Below are positions 23,289-33,545 of a DNA stretch of 64,000 bases, one piece after another (positions within the stretch are counted from its first letter, which is position 1; the number at the start of each line of letters is the position of its first letter). The notes below the pieces were generated by a model. It was not told where the DNA came from and searched no databases. It worked only from the letters and a program-made list of their open reading frames with translations. A program made the position numbers and the translations under genes. The stretch covers positions 18,315,041 to 18,379,040 of the forward strand of contig CM055093.1 of assembly GCA_029204225.1 (NCBI GenBank), given 5' to 3'. This DNA is from Diphasiastrum complanatum. Taxonomy: Eukaryota > Streptophyta > Lycopodiopsida > Lycopodiales > Lycopodiaceae.

Positions 23289-23529
23289 CTTGCTATCTTG
23301 CTTTGGATATGCAAGCACTTCTCATGAAGCTAGCTAGCCACTCAACTCACTACATGCCAATCCTAAACAATGAGTTCAAAAAATCAGAAACACAATAACA
23401 TGTCATCAAAACCACAATACAAAGCAAGAATGAATCATTTTACACTTTCTTTGAAGATAAAGCAAGCGGTTATGCCAGGATGAAAACATACTTCTTCTTT
23501 CTTGCTTCCTCGTATTTTTGCATCATCGT

Positions 23530-23540
23530 CTTTCTTTCGT

Positions 23541-23579
<39 letters not shown>

Positions 23580-23580
23580 C
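23530..23580. repeat. (TTTC)n microsatellite
   Basis: About twelve TTTC units with one early interruption (tcg). Confidence 0.95.
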
Positions 23581-23948
23581 GTCTTGTTTAATTGATGATT
23601 TCGCTTGCCTTTGCCTCCCGATGGCACTTCGTGAGTTCGGGTTCTCCCACTTGGATTTTTGCCACGTTTCAGTGTTGCCACTTGTCGAGTTTAGAATTAT
23701 CGTTATCGACGACGTGGCGAAATCTGCATGCTGTTTGAGATATCTAAGGGTGGCGAGCTAAAACTGGACACGTGCCGTTAAGAGAGAGAGGAGAGGGTTT
23801 AGGATCCATTTGTGAGGAAAACTTTCAGTTGAACAAATTCACAACATGCGGAAAGTGGCATAGGCCACATGGCCCTTGCCTTGGCTAATTTAAAACATAC
23901 TATAAATTAACCGTACTATGGAATGTGCTGGGCATATGCCATTCTGCT

Positions 23949-24252
23949 CGGTAAGGCTTTCCCAAAAAATTTTAGCGAGCCCGAAGGGGCCGAGCCTAAA
24001 TTTTTCTGAAAGCAAAATCGGCCAATTCCATTGCGTAATGGATTCTTTGACTTTTCCACATGCCATTTATAAAGCATAATCATCGTTCCGAGTTTTTTTG
24101 GACCAGTCAAAAGCTGCCACGTGGTAGGCTGACGCGTGCAGGCTAACGCGCGTCTGGAATGAGCGTCAGAATTTTATTTTGAAAATAGTGACATATTCTG
24201 CTTTTTAAAGAGCCTAAAAAATGGGCAGAATTCTCACAAAGAATCCATTACG
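23949..24252. repeat. Hairpin and nested inverted repeat
   Basis: 23949-24015 folds on itself: gctttc...aaaaatttta on the left pairs with ctaaatttttctgaaagc on the right, with a GC-rich tip (gagcccgaaggggc). To its right a perfect 16-bp inverted repeat (cgtaatggattctttg at 24034-24049, its complement at 24237-24252) brackets a segment of about 187 bases containing cacgtg and acgcgtg words. It could be a small non-autonomous transposon or a terminal hairpin of the neighbouring helicase-bearing element. I cannot decide between them. Confidence 0.55.
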
Positions 24253-24675
24253 TGTTTTAAATAGGTTTGTTTTATGGAATATAGTGAGGACATATAATGT
24301 ACATGTATATTTTTTATAAAATTCATTGATTATTAATAAAATAAAGTTTCTTTGTATTAGTAAAGATCGTATAGGTTGCAATTGTCGGTCTTGTTGTTTT
24401 TTAAGCGGAGCTACATATTTTATATATATGTGGGGGAACTTTAGTTTTTTATCTAACAAGTAGTTGTGAAAAAAAAAATTGGACGTTTCTTGTTTACTTT
24501 AAAATTTTGAATGTAATAGATACAAAAACGCTTTTCATGATGTGTCAAAAAACTTGTTTAGTAATATATTGCATGTGTAAGCAAGCAATAATGTGTTTGT
24601 TTTTTATGACCATTAATACAAAATAAAATCTAATGTATGAAATTTAAATTTGTAACAATATTAGAAAGTATAATA

Positions 24676-25790
24676 TTAATCGTGTGTGTTTTTCTTTATA
24701 ATAATAACAATAATATGGTCGCTCCAATATGCGTACATTGTTTGGTAATAAAAATATTTTAAACAAGTAATCATGCCAATTTTCAATATAAATTTATAAG
24801 CTTGGATTATGTAATAAAGAAGAGAATGGTCACTCCAATATGCGTGTGTTGATCTTGAGGTACATTTGAAGTTCTGGTTGTTGGTCCAAAAAAGGTCTAG
24901 TTGACTTCCGTACACAGTTGTTGTATTTTGAAATTGTAATTTAAAATCATGTTGTTGCATACATTTATAAAGTACATTTGAATAGTCATTTTGACATAGC
25001 ATATCGACATTAAAGTCCCCAAGAATAATGACAGGAATATGTAACGCAATGTTTGAAAGAATTCTATCTAATGTTTGAATAAAATATGTTAGATTTGAAT
25101 GTGGTTTTCGATATAATGTCATGATACATACATGTAATAATAGGCTGGTATTAATATAGTGTATACAATTTCTATAATTTTGGTATTATGCAGTGTATTT
25201 TTGAAGTGATTGATTTTCCTTATATGCTATAGTTGTTCCTACGAATTTGTAATTGTCCAATGTACAAAAAAAGAAAAAAAAATATGGGTGCTTGTACATG
25301 TTTTTTGTTTCTTGTAAACATAATATATGTGATGACATTAGGTTTGGATTTGCACAAATATCAAGAATGTGATTTTGTAAGGATCGAGTATTCAATGAGT
25401 AGACAATAAGATATGTGCTACAATGAGTCCATGTGTCAGGTATAGACAAATACCATTTTGCAGAGGTACGAAGTCGCTCATTCTCAATTTGCACGTTTTT
25501 ATCTAGTTTTAAATTATGCCAGACCATGTTGTCGAATACCGTTTGGATTAAAAATTATTGTGTTCATAGTTAGTCCTTGTGCACGATGTATTGTATGTGC
25601 AACTGCAACACGGATTGGAAACTGTTTTCTAGTTACTGTACTTAAAGCCGAGTGTCCAATTTGAAATTCTTTTACTATTTTGTAAATTGGAGTCCAATTT
25701 TTGTTTATATCATACAATTCATATATATGAGAATGTTCGTACTTTGCTTTCGTACCTATTGTTATATCAAAAAATTCAATCAAGGAGACT
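24676..25790 (-). pseudogene. PIF1-like helicase C-terminus followed by an endonuclease/exonuclease/phosphatase domain (Helentron-like relic)
   Basis: Minus strand 25783-25514 encodes NKNWTPIYKIVKEFQIG and then RKQFPIRVAVAHTIHRAQGL, the last conserved part of PIF1-type helicases (the Q-F-P-x-R...A...T-I-H-x-x-Q-G box), ending GIRQHGLA. After a frame break, 25527-25186 continues NERLRTSAKWYLSIP and opens an endonuclease-like fold with NTRSLQNHILDI and ILCLQETKN. A further frame (25122-24676) holds VIILGDFNVDML, TTVYGSQLDLFWTN and AYWSDHS. Together these are the N-x-R, E-T, GDFN, SQLD and SDH motifs of the EEP family. Helicase followed by EEP is the known layout of Helentron/Helitron2-type rolling-circle transposons. 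No Rep domain or N-terminal helicase is present, so the copy is truncated. A run of Phe codons and frameshifts indicate decay. Confidence 0.72.
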
Positions 25791-25842
25791 CTGGAATTTC
25801 CATGACCAAAAAGGTGATGACAAAATTACACTCCCGCTATCT

Positions 25843-26345
25843 TCACTGGTATGTTTTCAACAACACCTTTTGATCGTACGTAGGATTGATCATCAAGTTT
25901 GACGACAAACTTTTTCGGTTTGAGTCCTTGTAGATCCCATTTTTTCTATAAGTAGTGGAGATCAGATTTATTCCGAATACTCCATCTACCACTATCCCTT
26001 TATCCTCATATCTCTTGTGCTTGATTGAAAGGGTGATGTTGTGTTGTTCACTATCCATGCTGCTCCAATGTGGAGGATGTTACTTGTCTCCTCGTATCCA
26101 GCACAATACAAGGGTTCTCTTGTTGTTGGTTTAGGTTCCATGTTTAGCCACTCTACCAGAATGCTCTTGGCTTGAGGTGCGATCCACAAGTACTCTCCAA
26201 TGGATATGTTCATTTTGTTGGATAAAATACTTGTGAGCAATTCTATTCGGGGAATCTCAGGTTTCGCCATGTGGAAAAGAGTCTCTTGATGATGCAACCG
26301 GCCGATCAAATTTGGTCTTTGTGGCGAACCCATTGGTGGTGCTAG
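25843..26345 (-). pseudogene. Retroelement-like protease region (tentative)
   Basis: Minus-strand frames read LLTSILSNKMNISIGEYLWI, then SILVEWLNMEPKPTTREP and LYCAGYEETSNILHIGAAW. A frame change leads to GIVVDGVFGINLIS. The (V)DG-x-x-G-(I/V)-N-(L/I) pattern resembles the protease box of some plant LTR retroelements, but Asp-Gly is followed by Val-Phe instead of the usual small residues. It abuts the helicase relic on its left and a truncated LTR on its right. The identity is uncertain. Confidence 0.4.
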
Positions 26346-26689
26346 AATCTCTTGGCCCTTGCCCATTGCTTCCTATTGGCTACTTGGAAGAAGGTGGGAT
26401 TGAGATCCACACCCTTCAAAAGAAACACAAACTAATCTATGGTGCACAAGGAAGCACATCCCACCTACCACAATTTGACTTTTGACTAATTACAAAACTT
26501 AGGAACTTAAGTTAAGCTTAAACTTTGGCCTTCTAATATTATTTTAGTTACATGGCCCAAAGTCAAGTTTATTCAATATTAATTTATTTACAAGTGCTCA
26601 TTGGGCCATGGGCTTATACACACAATCATAACGTATTTCTACTATTTTTGGCTACTTTATTTATTTACACAAGAATACCACCCCCAACA
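26345..26689 (-). repeat. Truncated LTR, minus orientation, of the tRNA-Asp-primed family
   Basis: The reverse complement, starting TGTTGG at 26689, matches the first 340 bases or so of the LTR at 30271-31017. Shared words include taaataaataaagtagcca, aaataatattagaag and tgtgcttccttgtgcacc. Similarity ends abruptly after gggcaagggcc, where the protease-like sequence begins. Confidence 0.85.
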
Positions 26690-27660
26690 AGGCCTCTGAC
26701 CTGAAGTAGTGTCGGTCCCTCGGCACTATGGTGTTTAGTAGTGCCCCTATTTGGCTCGTCGTCGTTGGATCAGGTACCCGATAACTTCCTCCATGAAGTC
26801 CAGTCTTTTTGTACTTTTCTTGTCCTTGCCAAAATTGGTTGACCCATTTTGGAATCTACTGGGCACCAAGTAATGCCGCTCTTTAATACACTTGAGCCAC
26901 TGGCAGTTGCCTCGTGGGCATATGTTGCGGTCGCACGAACTATGGGATCGAGGCAGTTAAGATATTGTTTGGAGAATTGAACGAGAGCCTTCTTGGCATC
27001 TATGTCTGTTTTCCACCCGTGCTCTGATGAAATTCTCGGCCCATTCATAGTGTTGATGGTGATCTGGTCCATAGGGGTACCACACTCTGCCCATTTAGAT
27101 CGTCGTGAAGAGGGGAGGAAGTGCGGGTTCAACCAAAATTGTTGTGAACTCGTGACATAGGCCCTAATGGCCACAGAGTCTCTTTCGAAAATGAAACCTG
27201 CCAACCGCCGCGTAGGGATGTCTGACTAAAAATTCATTGATTTTATCCTCTAGGAACTTTGGTGAAAGATGGATCGAGAGCCTTGAGAGGTTGAAGCTTG
27301 GTGCTCTTCTTGGCTTTGGCTCTGATCCCTCACTTTTGGTTGGTGTCCAGGCCCTGGTCTTGTACATTGGCCTTTGCTGCTTCTGATTGTCGCTCTTGAC
27401 TTTCTAGTCTTGTTGTTTGTTTGCCTTTGTCTTGGCTGGAACTAGCCATTGTAGCTTCCATTGTGGTGGCACTGGAATTACCACTGGGGCTGGTTGGGGT
27501 TGTTGTTCCATATGTCGTTGGCATGCCTTGAAGGCGCTCTTTTCATGTGCCAGTTCTTGGATTGCACTCCATCGGTACTTGTCAAATTCAGCCTGGTAGT
27601 TGTCGAATGTTTGGCTGTAGACATTGCAATCGTCGGAAGCTCGTCGGATGCAATTGTAGG
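26690..27660 (-). pseudogene. Gag-like coding relic adjoining the truncated LTR
   Basis: Several minus-strand frames are open in turn. They include FDKYRWSAIQELAHEKSAFK (about 27590), LSIHLSPKFLEDKINEFLVR (about 27270), and AIRAYVTSSQQFWLNPHFLP to ATYAHEATASGSSVLKSGIT (27180-26890). Composition and position just upstream of an LTR suggest the internal region of an LTR element. No zinc knuckle, protease or polymerase motif was found, so gag is a guess from context. Confidence 0.4.
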
Positions 27661-28142
27661 GTCAGAGATCTCACGTAGTAGTAGCCCTCCCGTTTGTCAA
27701 CAAGGGTTAGAACAATGGATAGGTGCCTAACTATGAATAAATGCTACTTTTAAATAGTTCTCTACTTTTTCTCTAACTCTATCACCACTAAGAGATGAAG
27801 TTGAGAGCCGAGTCTGAGAGCACGAGAATAACTAGTGCTAGTTGTATAGTTTGTGAGCCCCATGGTAATTCCCGAAAGATGAAAAACCATGTGGGAGATA
27901 GTAAATGGGCCCTCTCAACTTGAGATATGTTTTTATTGAAGAGGCCTCCCTAATTTGAGTAAGTCAGGTGATAAATTTCTTAATTTATGCAAGTCAAGAG
28001 GTGGAATCCAAAATGTTATAGGATTGGGTTCACCACTTGTAAAATACATAGGAGGACCTCCTCCACAAGCTTCCAAACATTGGATAATGTAATGAAATGA
28101 TGTTGAACTGAATATTTAAAATCCCTCCATTTGCATTTCCAT
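27661..28142. other. Unassigned stretch between retroelement fragments
   Basis: No recognisable coding sequence. Probably leader or LTR-derived sequence of one of the neighbouring elements. Confidence 0.3.
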
Positions 28143-29614
28143 CTATGCTCCATTTTCATGAGATTTGATTTCTAAGAGTGAGGAGTCTTCAGGTATTGCT
28201 TTGAGAGTATCCCAAGCATCCTTGGCCGAAGTGCAAGCACCAATCTCCCTCAAAATCTCATTGGAGACAGTCATTTTGATAATGGAGAGCCATCCTAGCT
28301 CTCTTCTTATAATTTTGTACTTCTTGAAGAACTTGAGGCTCCTCCTCAATCCCAAGTACAATGTCCATCACATATTGGAGTATTAGGATAGACTCCATTT
28401 TAACCTTCCAACTAGAATAGTTGAAGGTAGATAGCCTTTCACTAGATTCCAATAGATAGGAACCCATAGATGCCATGAAATAGTGAAGACTCCTTGTGAA
28501 TTAGACAATAAATTGTTGCTTTCTCTCTCAACCAGGTTGGGTGCCCAGCCCACCTTGATTCAATTGATTATATTTTTTGATTGGGAGATCCAATCACGAT
28601 GAAATCAATTGCTACACAAACTAGACTCTAATAACTTTGAAACTAGCTATCAAGCACCAAATTTGGTTCACACATGTAAGAGAACCACCAAAGTGAATTG
28701 GGTTGTCCTTCACATGTGTCTGAGTAGGGACTTCCGTACAATGTCAGAAATGATTCAATCCTTATGATGATGAATCCTTTTGATCCAAATTTGCTTGAGA
28801 TAGCATGGGAGATGCAATCAACACTCTCTAGATCTTGATTTTCATGAAATTTTTGAAACTACTTAGGTAGGTTTTGATACCATGTGAAAATTCACACGTG
28901 TGGGAATGCCCTAATGTGTGAGAATGATCTCCTAAGCAAATTGGCTTTTGCACTTTAGATCAACGCTAGATTGAAATCCAAGATTTGTGTCAAATCTTAT
29001 AAGGCAAAGAGGCAAAGATAGATGCATAAATGATAACCAAAGTAGTTTCACACATGGGAAAAGTACATCATGAAAAAACTAAGACAAATTAAGCTCCTCT
29101 CCTCGGGTAGAGAGAGAATAGAGTAAATTGCCCTCGGGTAGAGAGAGAAAGAAATACAAGCAAAACTTGATTGATCTCACAATTGATTCAAAAACTCACA
29201 TAGATTATGATTGGTAAAGAGAGTACATATAAAACTCATGGAGATCCAAGTTTCATTCCTATTGGACCCCTCAATCCTAGCCTCTCTAATCCTATTGGAT
29301 GAGTGATGCATCCATCTTACAATTCTATTGGACCCTTCATATGGATTTCTCAATTTTGATTGGACCCTTTGACTATTGCCAACACTTTGACTTGATCACT
29401 CATCAAATTACATCTATACAAGTGTCACAAGCCTAACTAGCTCAAGTTTGCATCACAATCAACTTTTGGCCAAATTGTGGCTTTACATGTGGAATTGACC
29501 ATTTTGCCTTCTATTCCAATTTTGGCCCTATCAAAGTCCTACATCAAGATGCTTGACATAAAAAACTTATCAAACCCCTAAAGCTAAGATAGATAACTTT
29601 TTGTAATTTTCACA
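28143..29614 (-). mobile_element. 5' end of a Copia element, minus strand (LTR, primer site, gag)
   Basis: Read on the minus strand: an LTR from 29614 to 28883, a primer binding site TGGTATCAAAACC (28882-28870), a 390-base leader, and a gag start at 28476 with LSTFNYSSWKVKMESILIL. After a frameshift it continues VSNEILREIGACTSAKDAWD. Gag stops near 28143 and the rest of the element is absent. The LTR has extended inverted ends, TGTGAAA(A)TT with its complement. It is the same family as the plus-strand LTR at 36924-37650, with which it aligns throughout. Confidence 0.9.
28883..29614 (-). repeat. Copia LTR (minus orientation)
   Basis: About 732 bases, aligning with 36924-37650 over its full length, with mainly single-base differences and small indels. 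It contains short repeats of a cctcgggtagagagagaa word (29102 and 29132). Confidence 0.93.
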
Positions 29615-29639
29615 AAGGGCACAGTTACAGACCTCTTAT

Positions 29640-30267
29640 CCATATTATTAGGGATGCGACACCTCAGCTTCGATTAGCACAGAATCAACAACGCATGGCA
29701 TTATCGACTTCACCAGGGACAAGCAACAATCAAGTGGCCCAAGGTAACTTAGCAGGAGCGAAAAATGACACATCACCCCAGCTTGAACAATAGCAATGGT
29801 TTTGACCTGATGAACCATTCGTCAATCCAGCCATCAATGAGTATTTTTCTACATATGTTGCACAACCTCAATGACAAGGTCTACAAATTTATGGCTGCTA
29901 TGGATGCGAGAAAGGGCATAGAATTGCCAAATGTCCTCACAAGGGCATGTGTATACCCTTTTGCCGTAAATGTGGATATGGGCATTGCTACAAGAATTGC
30001 TCGTTGAGACCTGGAGTGAGCACGCCTTTAAATATGATTACCATTCACTCAAGAGAGACAACCACAGAACCACAATGCTCCTCGTGTTAGCAATTACATG
30101 AGCGTAAAAGCGGAAGGAGGTGGCTCCTTTTTTAGTACCATCAAGTATCAATGGCCGAAGATCAACCTTCTACAACAGGACCTTATCCAAATGCCAAGGA
30201 AGAAGGACAACAATATCAAATGATCTGTCATTGGATATAGGAAGTGCAAGTGGAGGAAGTGGCACAA
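29640..30267 (+). pseudogene. Gag C-terminus with two zinc knuckles, LTR-family internal 3' end
   Basis: A plus-strand frame reads two CCHC-like knuckles in succession, CYGCEKGHRIAKC and CRKCGYGHCYKNC (about 29893-30005). In-frame stops occur upstream. A pol region would be expected next, but the LTR begins only 260 bases later, so the element lacks pol. Confidence 0.75.
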
Positions 30268-30270
30268 GCT

Positions 30271-31017
30271 TGTTGGAAGTACACTCGTGTAAATAAATAA
30301 AGTAGCCAAACATAGTAGAAATACGTTGCGAGGGTCGTGACTTCCTGCATGTATAAGCCCGTGGCCCAATGAACACTTGTAAATAAATTAATATTGAATA
30401 AACTTGACTTTGGACCATGTAACTAAAATAATATTAGAAGGTCAAAGTTTAAGCTTAACTTAAGTTCCTAAGTTTTGTCATTAGTCAAAAGTCAAATGGT
30501 GATAGGTGGGGTGTGCTTCCTTGTGCACCATAGATTAGTTTGTGTTTCTTGTGAAGGGTGTGGAACCTTCTTGCAAGTAGCCAATAGGAAGCAAGGGGCA
30601 AGGGCCACTCCAAAGATAAACAAGCACCTATTATAAACCATTTTACATGCTAATAGAGAGGAGGAAACTCTACTATTTTTGAGAGCCAAAGCATCCTCAT
30701 GTGCTAATTTTGTGTTTTGCTTATTGCTTCTAGTTTCCATTGTTATTGGTTTTACTAGTTGTGGTTTCTCATAAGCATGCACATTGGGCACATGAGCTAA
30801 CCTCCATCTCAACTCTCTCTCCTTTCTCTATTCACCTTCAATCATGATGTGTGCTTGTGTTTAGAGATACTAAAAGTAGTGTTCAGTTGGGATAGTGTTA
30901 AAGTAAGGTTAGGAAAGTATCTAAACTAGCAACTAAGCATAGTTAGGAACCTATCTTGTCTTCTAACCCTTCTTGATAGGTGGAGGGCTCTTCACCATTG
31001 AATCTACACATCCTACA
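30271..31017 (+). repeat. LTR of the tRNA-Asp-primed family
   Basis: 747 bases beginning TGTTGG and ending CCTACA. One base later comes TGGCACCGTTGCTGGGGAT (31019-31037), which differs by only a few bases from the plant tRNA-Asp primer site typical of Tat/Athila-type Ty3 elements. Internal sequence lies on both sides. Confidence 0.85.
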
Positions 31018-31018
31018 G

Positions 31019-31038
31019 TGGCACCGTTGCTGGGGATA
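31019..31038 (+). other. Primer binding site, tRNA-Asp type
   Basis: TGGCACCGTTGCTGGGGATA, one base after the LTR end. It compares with TGGCGCCGTTGCCGGGGA in Tat/Athila elements. Confidence 0.8.
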
Positions 31039-31199
31039 GGCTATCACTAACTAGGTTGTCTTTTTAGTTTCTTTTGTTTTTTAGTGTGTTTTAGGTGGAT
31101 TTCGGGGTAGATTAGACTTGTTTTGTGTGTGTGTTCTTGTGATTAGACTATTCTAAGTTAGCGGAGGAGTGTGGAGTGGTAGTAGTGACCTTAAGCAGG

Positions 31200-32100
31200 C
31201 TCAGACCTTATTTTTCAAAAACCAGTGGGAACTAACCTTTGCATGACTAGCAACAGCTCCAGGACACTGTTCCAGACTTGCATAGAAGCCTGTGAGAGTT
31301 ACTTCCCAGCAGATTTTGAGATAACAGAGAAAAACCCATAAAAATCTTAAAATCCCTTGTAAAAATAAAAAAAAATCCAAAACTCAAAACTAACCTTTGT
31401 AGAGATTTAGCTCCATGTCGTTGAGATAGTGACACAAAGAAGTCTTCGAGAGTCAGTTCCCAAAAAAAGTGGCTCTATGAGAGTTCCCAAGATCAAAAAC
31501 ACAAAAAAACGAAGGCAAAACCCTCGCAAACAACAAAATTTTTAATTTCTGTAGGAAGTAAACTTCAGAGAGAATTCCAAAGCTCCATCTCATTGAGATA
31601 GTGACACAAAAGAACCTACGAGAGCTACTTTAATTTTAGTGAGCTGAAAAGTGGATTTAAGTGCTTAAAAATCAAGAAAATCATAAGATCCAGAAAATCC
31701 TTGCAGAAGTAACCTTCACAAGCCATCCCACCATTGTCTTCAGAATGTCATTTTCCATCAGTGATGACGCGAGAGTTAGTTTGAGATATTGATTGATCTA
31801 TAAGTAAAAAAGTGGTTTTGAGCCCTCGCGAACATCAATAACTTCCAGATTGAACTCTCCCAACTTTGAACATAGTCATATCCACCCTAGATCCAGCTCC
31901 TAAAATGCCTACGAGAGGTAGTTCCAAGTAGATCTTGAGAAATCATAGTTTTTACCTACAAAATAGTGAAAAAACTCTCGCACAACCAACCTTTGCACTG
32001 AGTAACTCTCACAGATATAATCATTAGCAAGATCTGTCCCAGATTTAGCTACTATAAAAATATCAGGCCAATCAAAGCAAGGAGTAAAAAGCTATCAAGA
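31200..32100 (+). repeat. Degenerate tandem repeats in the retrotransposon leader
   Basis: About five units of 170-200 bases can be followed by recurring words in the same order: aacctttg/aaccttc, then a ctccat or ctccagg block, then gagatagtgacacaaa, then (c)gagagt(t/c)a(g/c)tt, then aaaaac and ctcgc(a/g)aacaac. Similarity between units is patchy. They lie between the primer site and the gag start. Confidence 0.65.
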
Positions 32101-32171
32101 AAAAACCACCGTAAATAGGCTAAAATCACACTATTAGCCATCAAAACTGGTCAGATCCTTAGAGATCTCGA

Positions 32172-32474
32172 TTGAATTCCACAGATCCAGCAAGATCCAA
32201 CATTTTTGGACTCTACCACCAAATGAATTTGAACTCAGGTCGAGTAGTAATAGGAAGGATTGCAAACCAAGCACCAAACCTCCCAAGAGTTGCAGCCACG
32301 CAAATCGAGTCAGGAACAGAACCAGTAGCGATGGATCCAATGGGTCAATCTGTACCTGTTAGACCCTTGCAAGCAGTCTGGAGGGCACCTCATCTTGAGA
32401 TTTCCAAATATGATGGATCATCAGATCCTATTAGGTTCTTCCAGATCTACAATCAAGCAGATAGGCTCTCACAT
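32172..32474 (+). pseudogene. Gag N-terminus of the tRNA-Asp-primed family
   Basis: Reads RIANQAPNLPRVAATQ, then MDPMGQSVPVRPLQAVWRAP and HLEISKYDGSSDPIRFFQIY. A minus-strand copy at 38588-38400 has the matching MDPMEQPVHVSPFQAIQRAP. At about 32475 it is cut by Copia sequence, and the frames happen to fuse into one 170-codon reading frame. Confidence 0.75.
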
Positions 32475-32906
32475 CTTGCTCTTGAAGGAAGGACACCATA
32501 TGAGGTCTTATTCAAAAAGAAGCTAAGGTTGATCACCTTAGAGTATTTGGCATTATTTGCTTTGTACACATTCCCTTGGAAACAAGGAAAAAGGATAATC
32601 CATGCTCTAGCAAAGGGATCATGGTTGGATATTCATACACCAAAAAGGCTCATAGAGTCTTTGTGCTCTCTACTTCACAAGTGATTGCAAGTAGAGATGT
32701 TATATTCCGTGAAGATCAATATCCATCACTTGGAGGGGCTGAGATCAAGTTATCTCAAGATCCATCATCTATCATGCCTATTGTAGACAAACAAGATATG
32801 TTGGGGTCGAGATTTGAGGAGGAGTCTCCTCAGGTTTTCACACCTAGGAGGACATCAAGAGAGAGATCCGACCTAAGAAGCTATCTTATGATGAAAAAGG
32901 CAAGAA

Positions 32907-33545
32907 GTGAAGCTTGATTCCACCAATTTTGCATATTTCAAAGAGCCAAAGGATGTTGAAGAAGCACTCAATACCAAGGAGTGGTATGAGGCCATGAAGC
33001 AATCATATGATGCATTGATCATCAACTCCACTTGGGAACTTGTGGATCCTCCATCCAACAAGCACATTATTGGATCCAAGTGGGTATTTCGAATCAAGCA
33101 CAATCAAGATGGCGCCGTCAACAAGTACAAGGCAAGATTATGTGCCAAGGGATTTGCTCAAATCCATGGACTTCATTATGAAGAGACCTTTGCACCCATG
33201 GAAAAGATGGTGACAATAAGGATTCTTATATCTCTTGCTACCTATTTCAAGTGGAAGGTGATCCAATTGGATGTTTCTAATGCATTTCTCAATGGATGTC
33301 TTGAAGAGGAAATCTATATGGAACAACCTCATGGATTCATCAAGGATGACTCAAAAGTGTGCTTGCTATTCAAAAGTCTTTATGGACTCAAGCAAGCACC
33401 AAGATCTTGGTATGAAAGACTCAACTCTTTTCTTATCTCACTAGGATTCACTCTTAGTGACTATGATCCTTCCATGTATATCAAGTTTGTTGCTGGTGAT
33501 ATTGTTATTCTTCTCCTTTATGTAGATGAAATTATCCTCTGTGGC
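32907..33545 (+). pseudogene. Copia reverse transcriptase (long open frame)
   Basis: Over 200 codons are open, from FAYFKEPKDVEEALNTKEW to LYVDEIILCGG. The canonical YVDD metal-binding box reads YVDE, so the second Asp is replaced by Glu. A preceding frame (32576-32917) encodes the integrase tail (GIMVGYSYTKKAHRVFVLS). The frame ends at the junction with the second Copia. Confidence 0.9.

Larger units (their letters stand above)
22276..24675. other. Upstream flank of the coiled-coil gene (no gene found)
   Basis: Presumed 5' untranslated and promoter region of the minus-strand gene, then gene-free DNA. It contains a direct duplication (22881-23288), a TTTC repeat (23530-23580), a long hairpin near 23949-24015 and a 16-bp inverted repeat (24034/24237). 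No TATA box or start site could be fixed with confidence. Confidence 0.45.
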
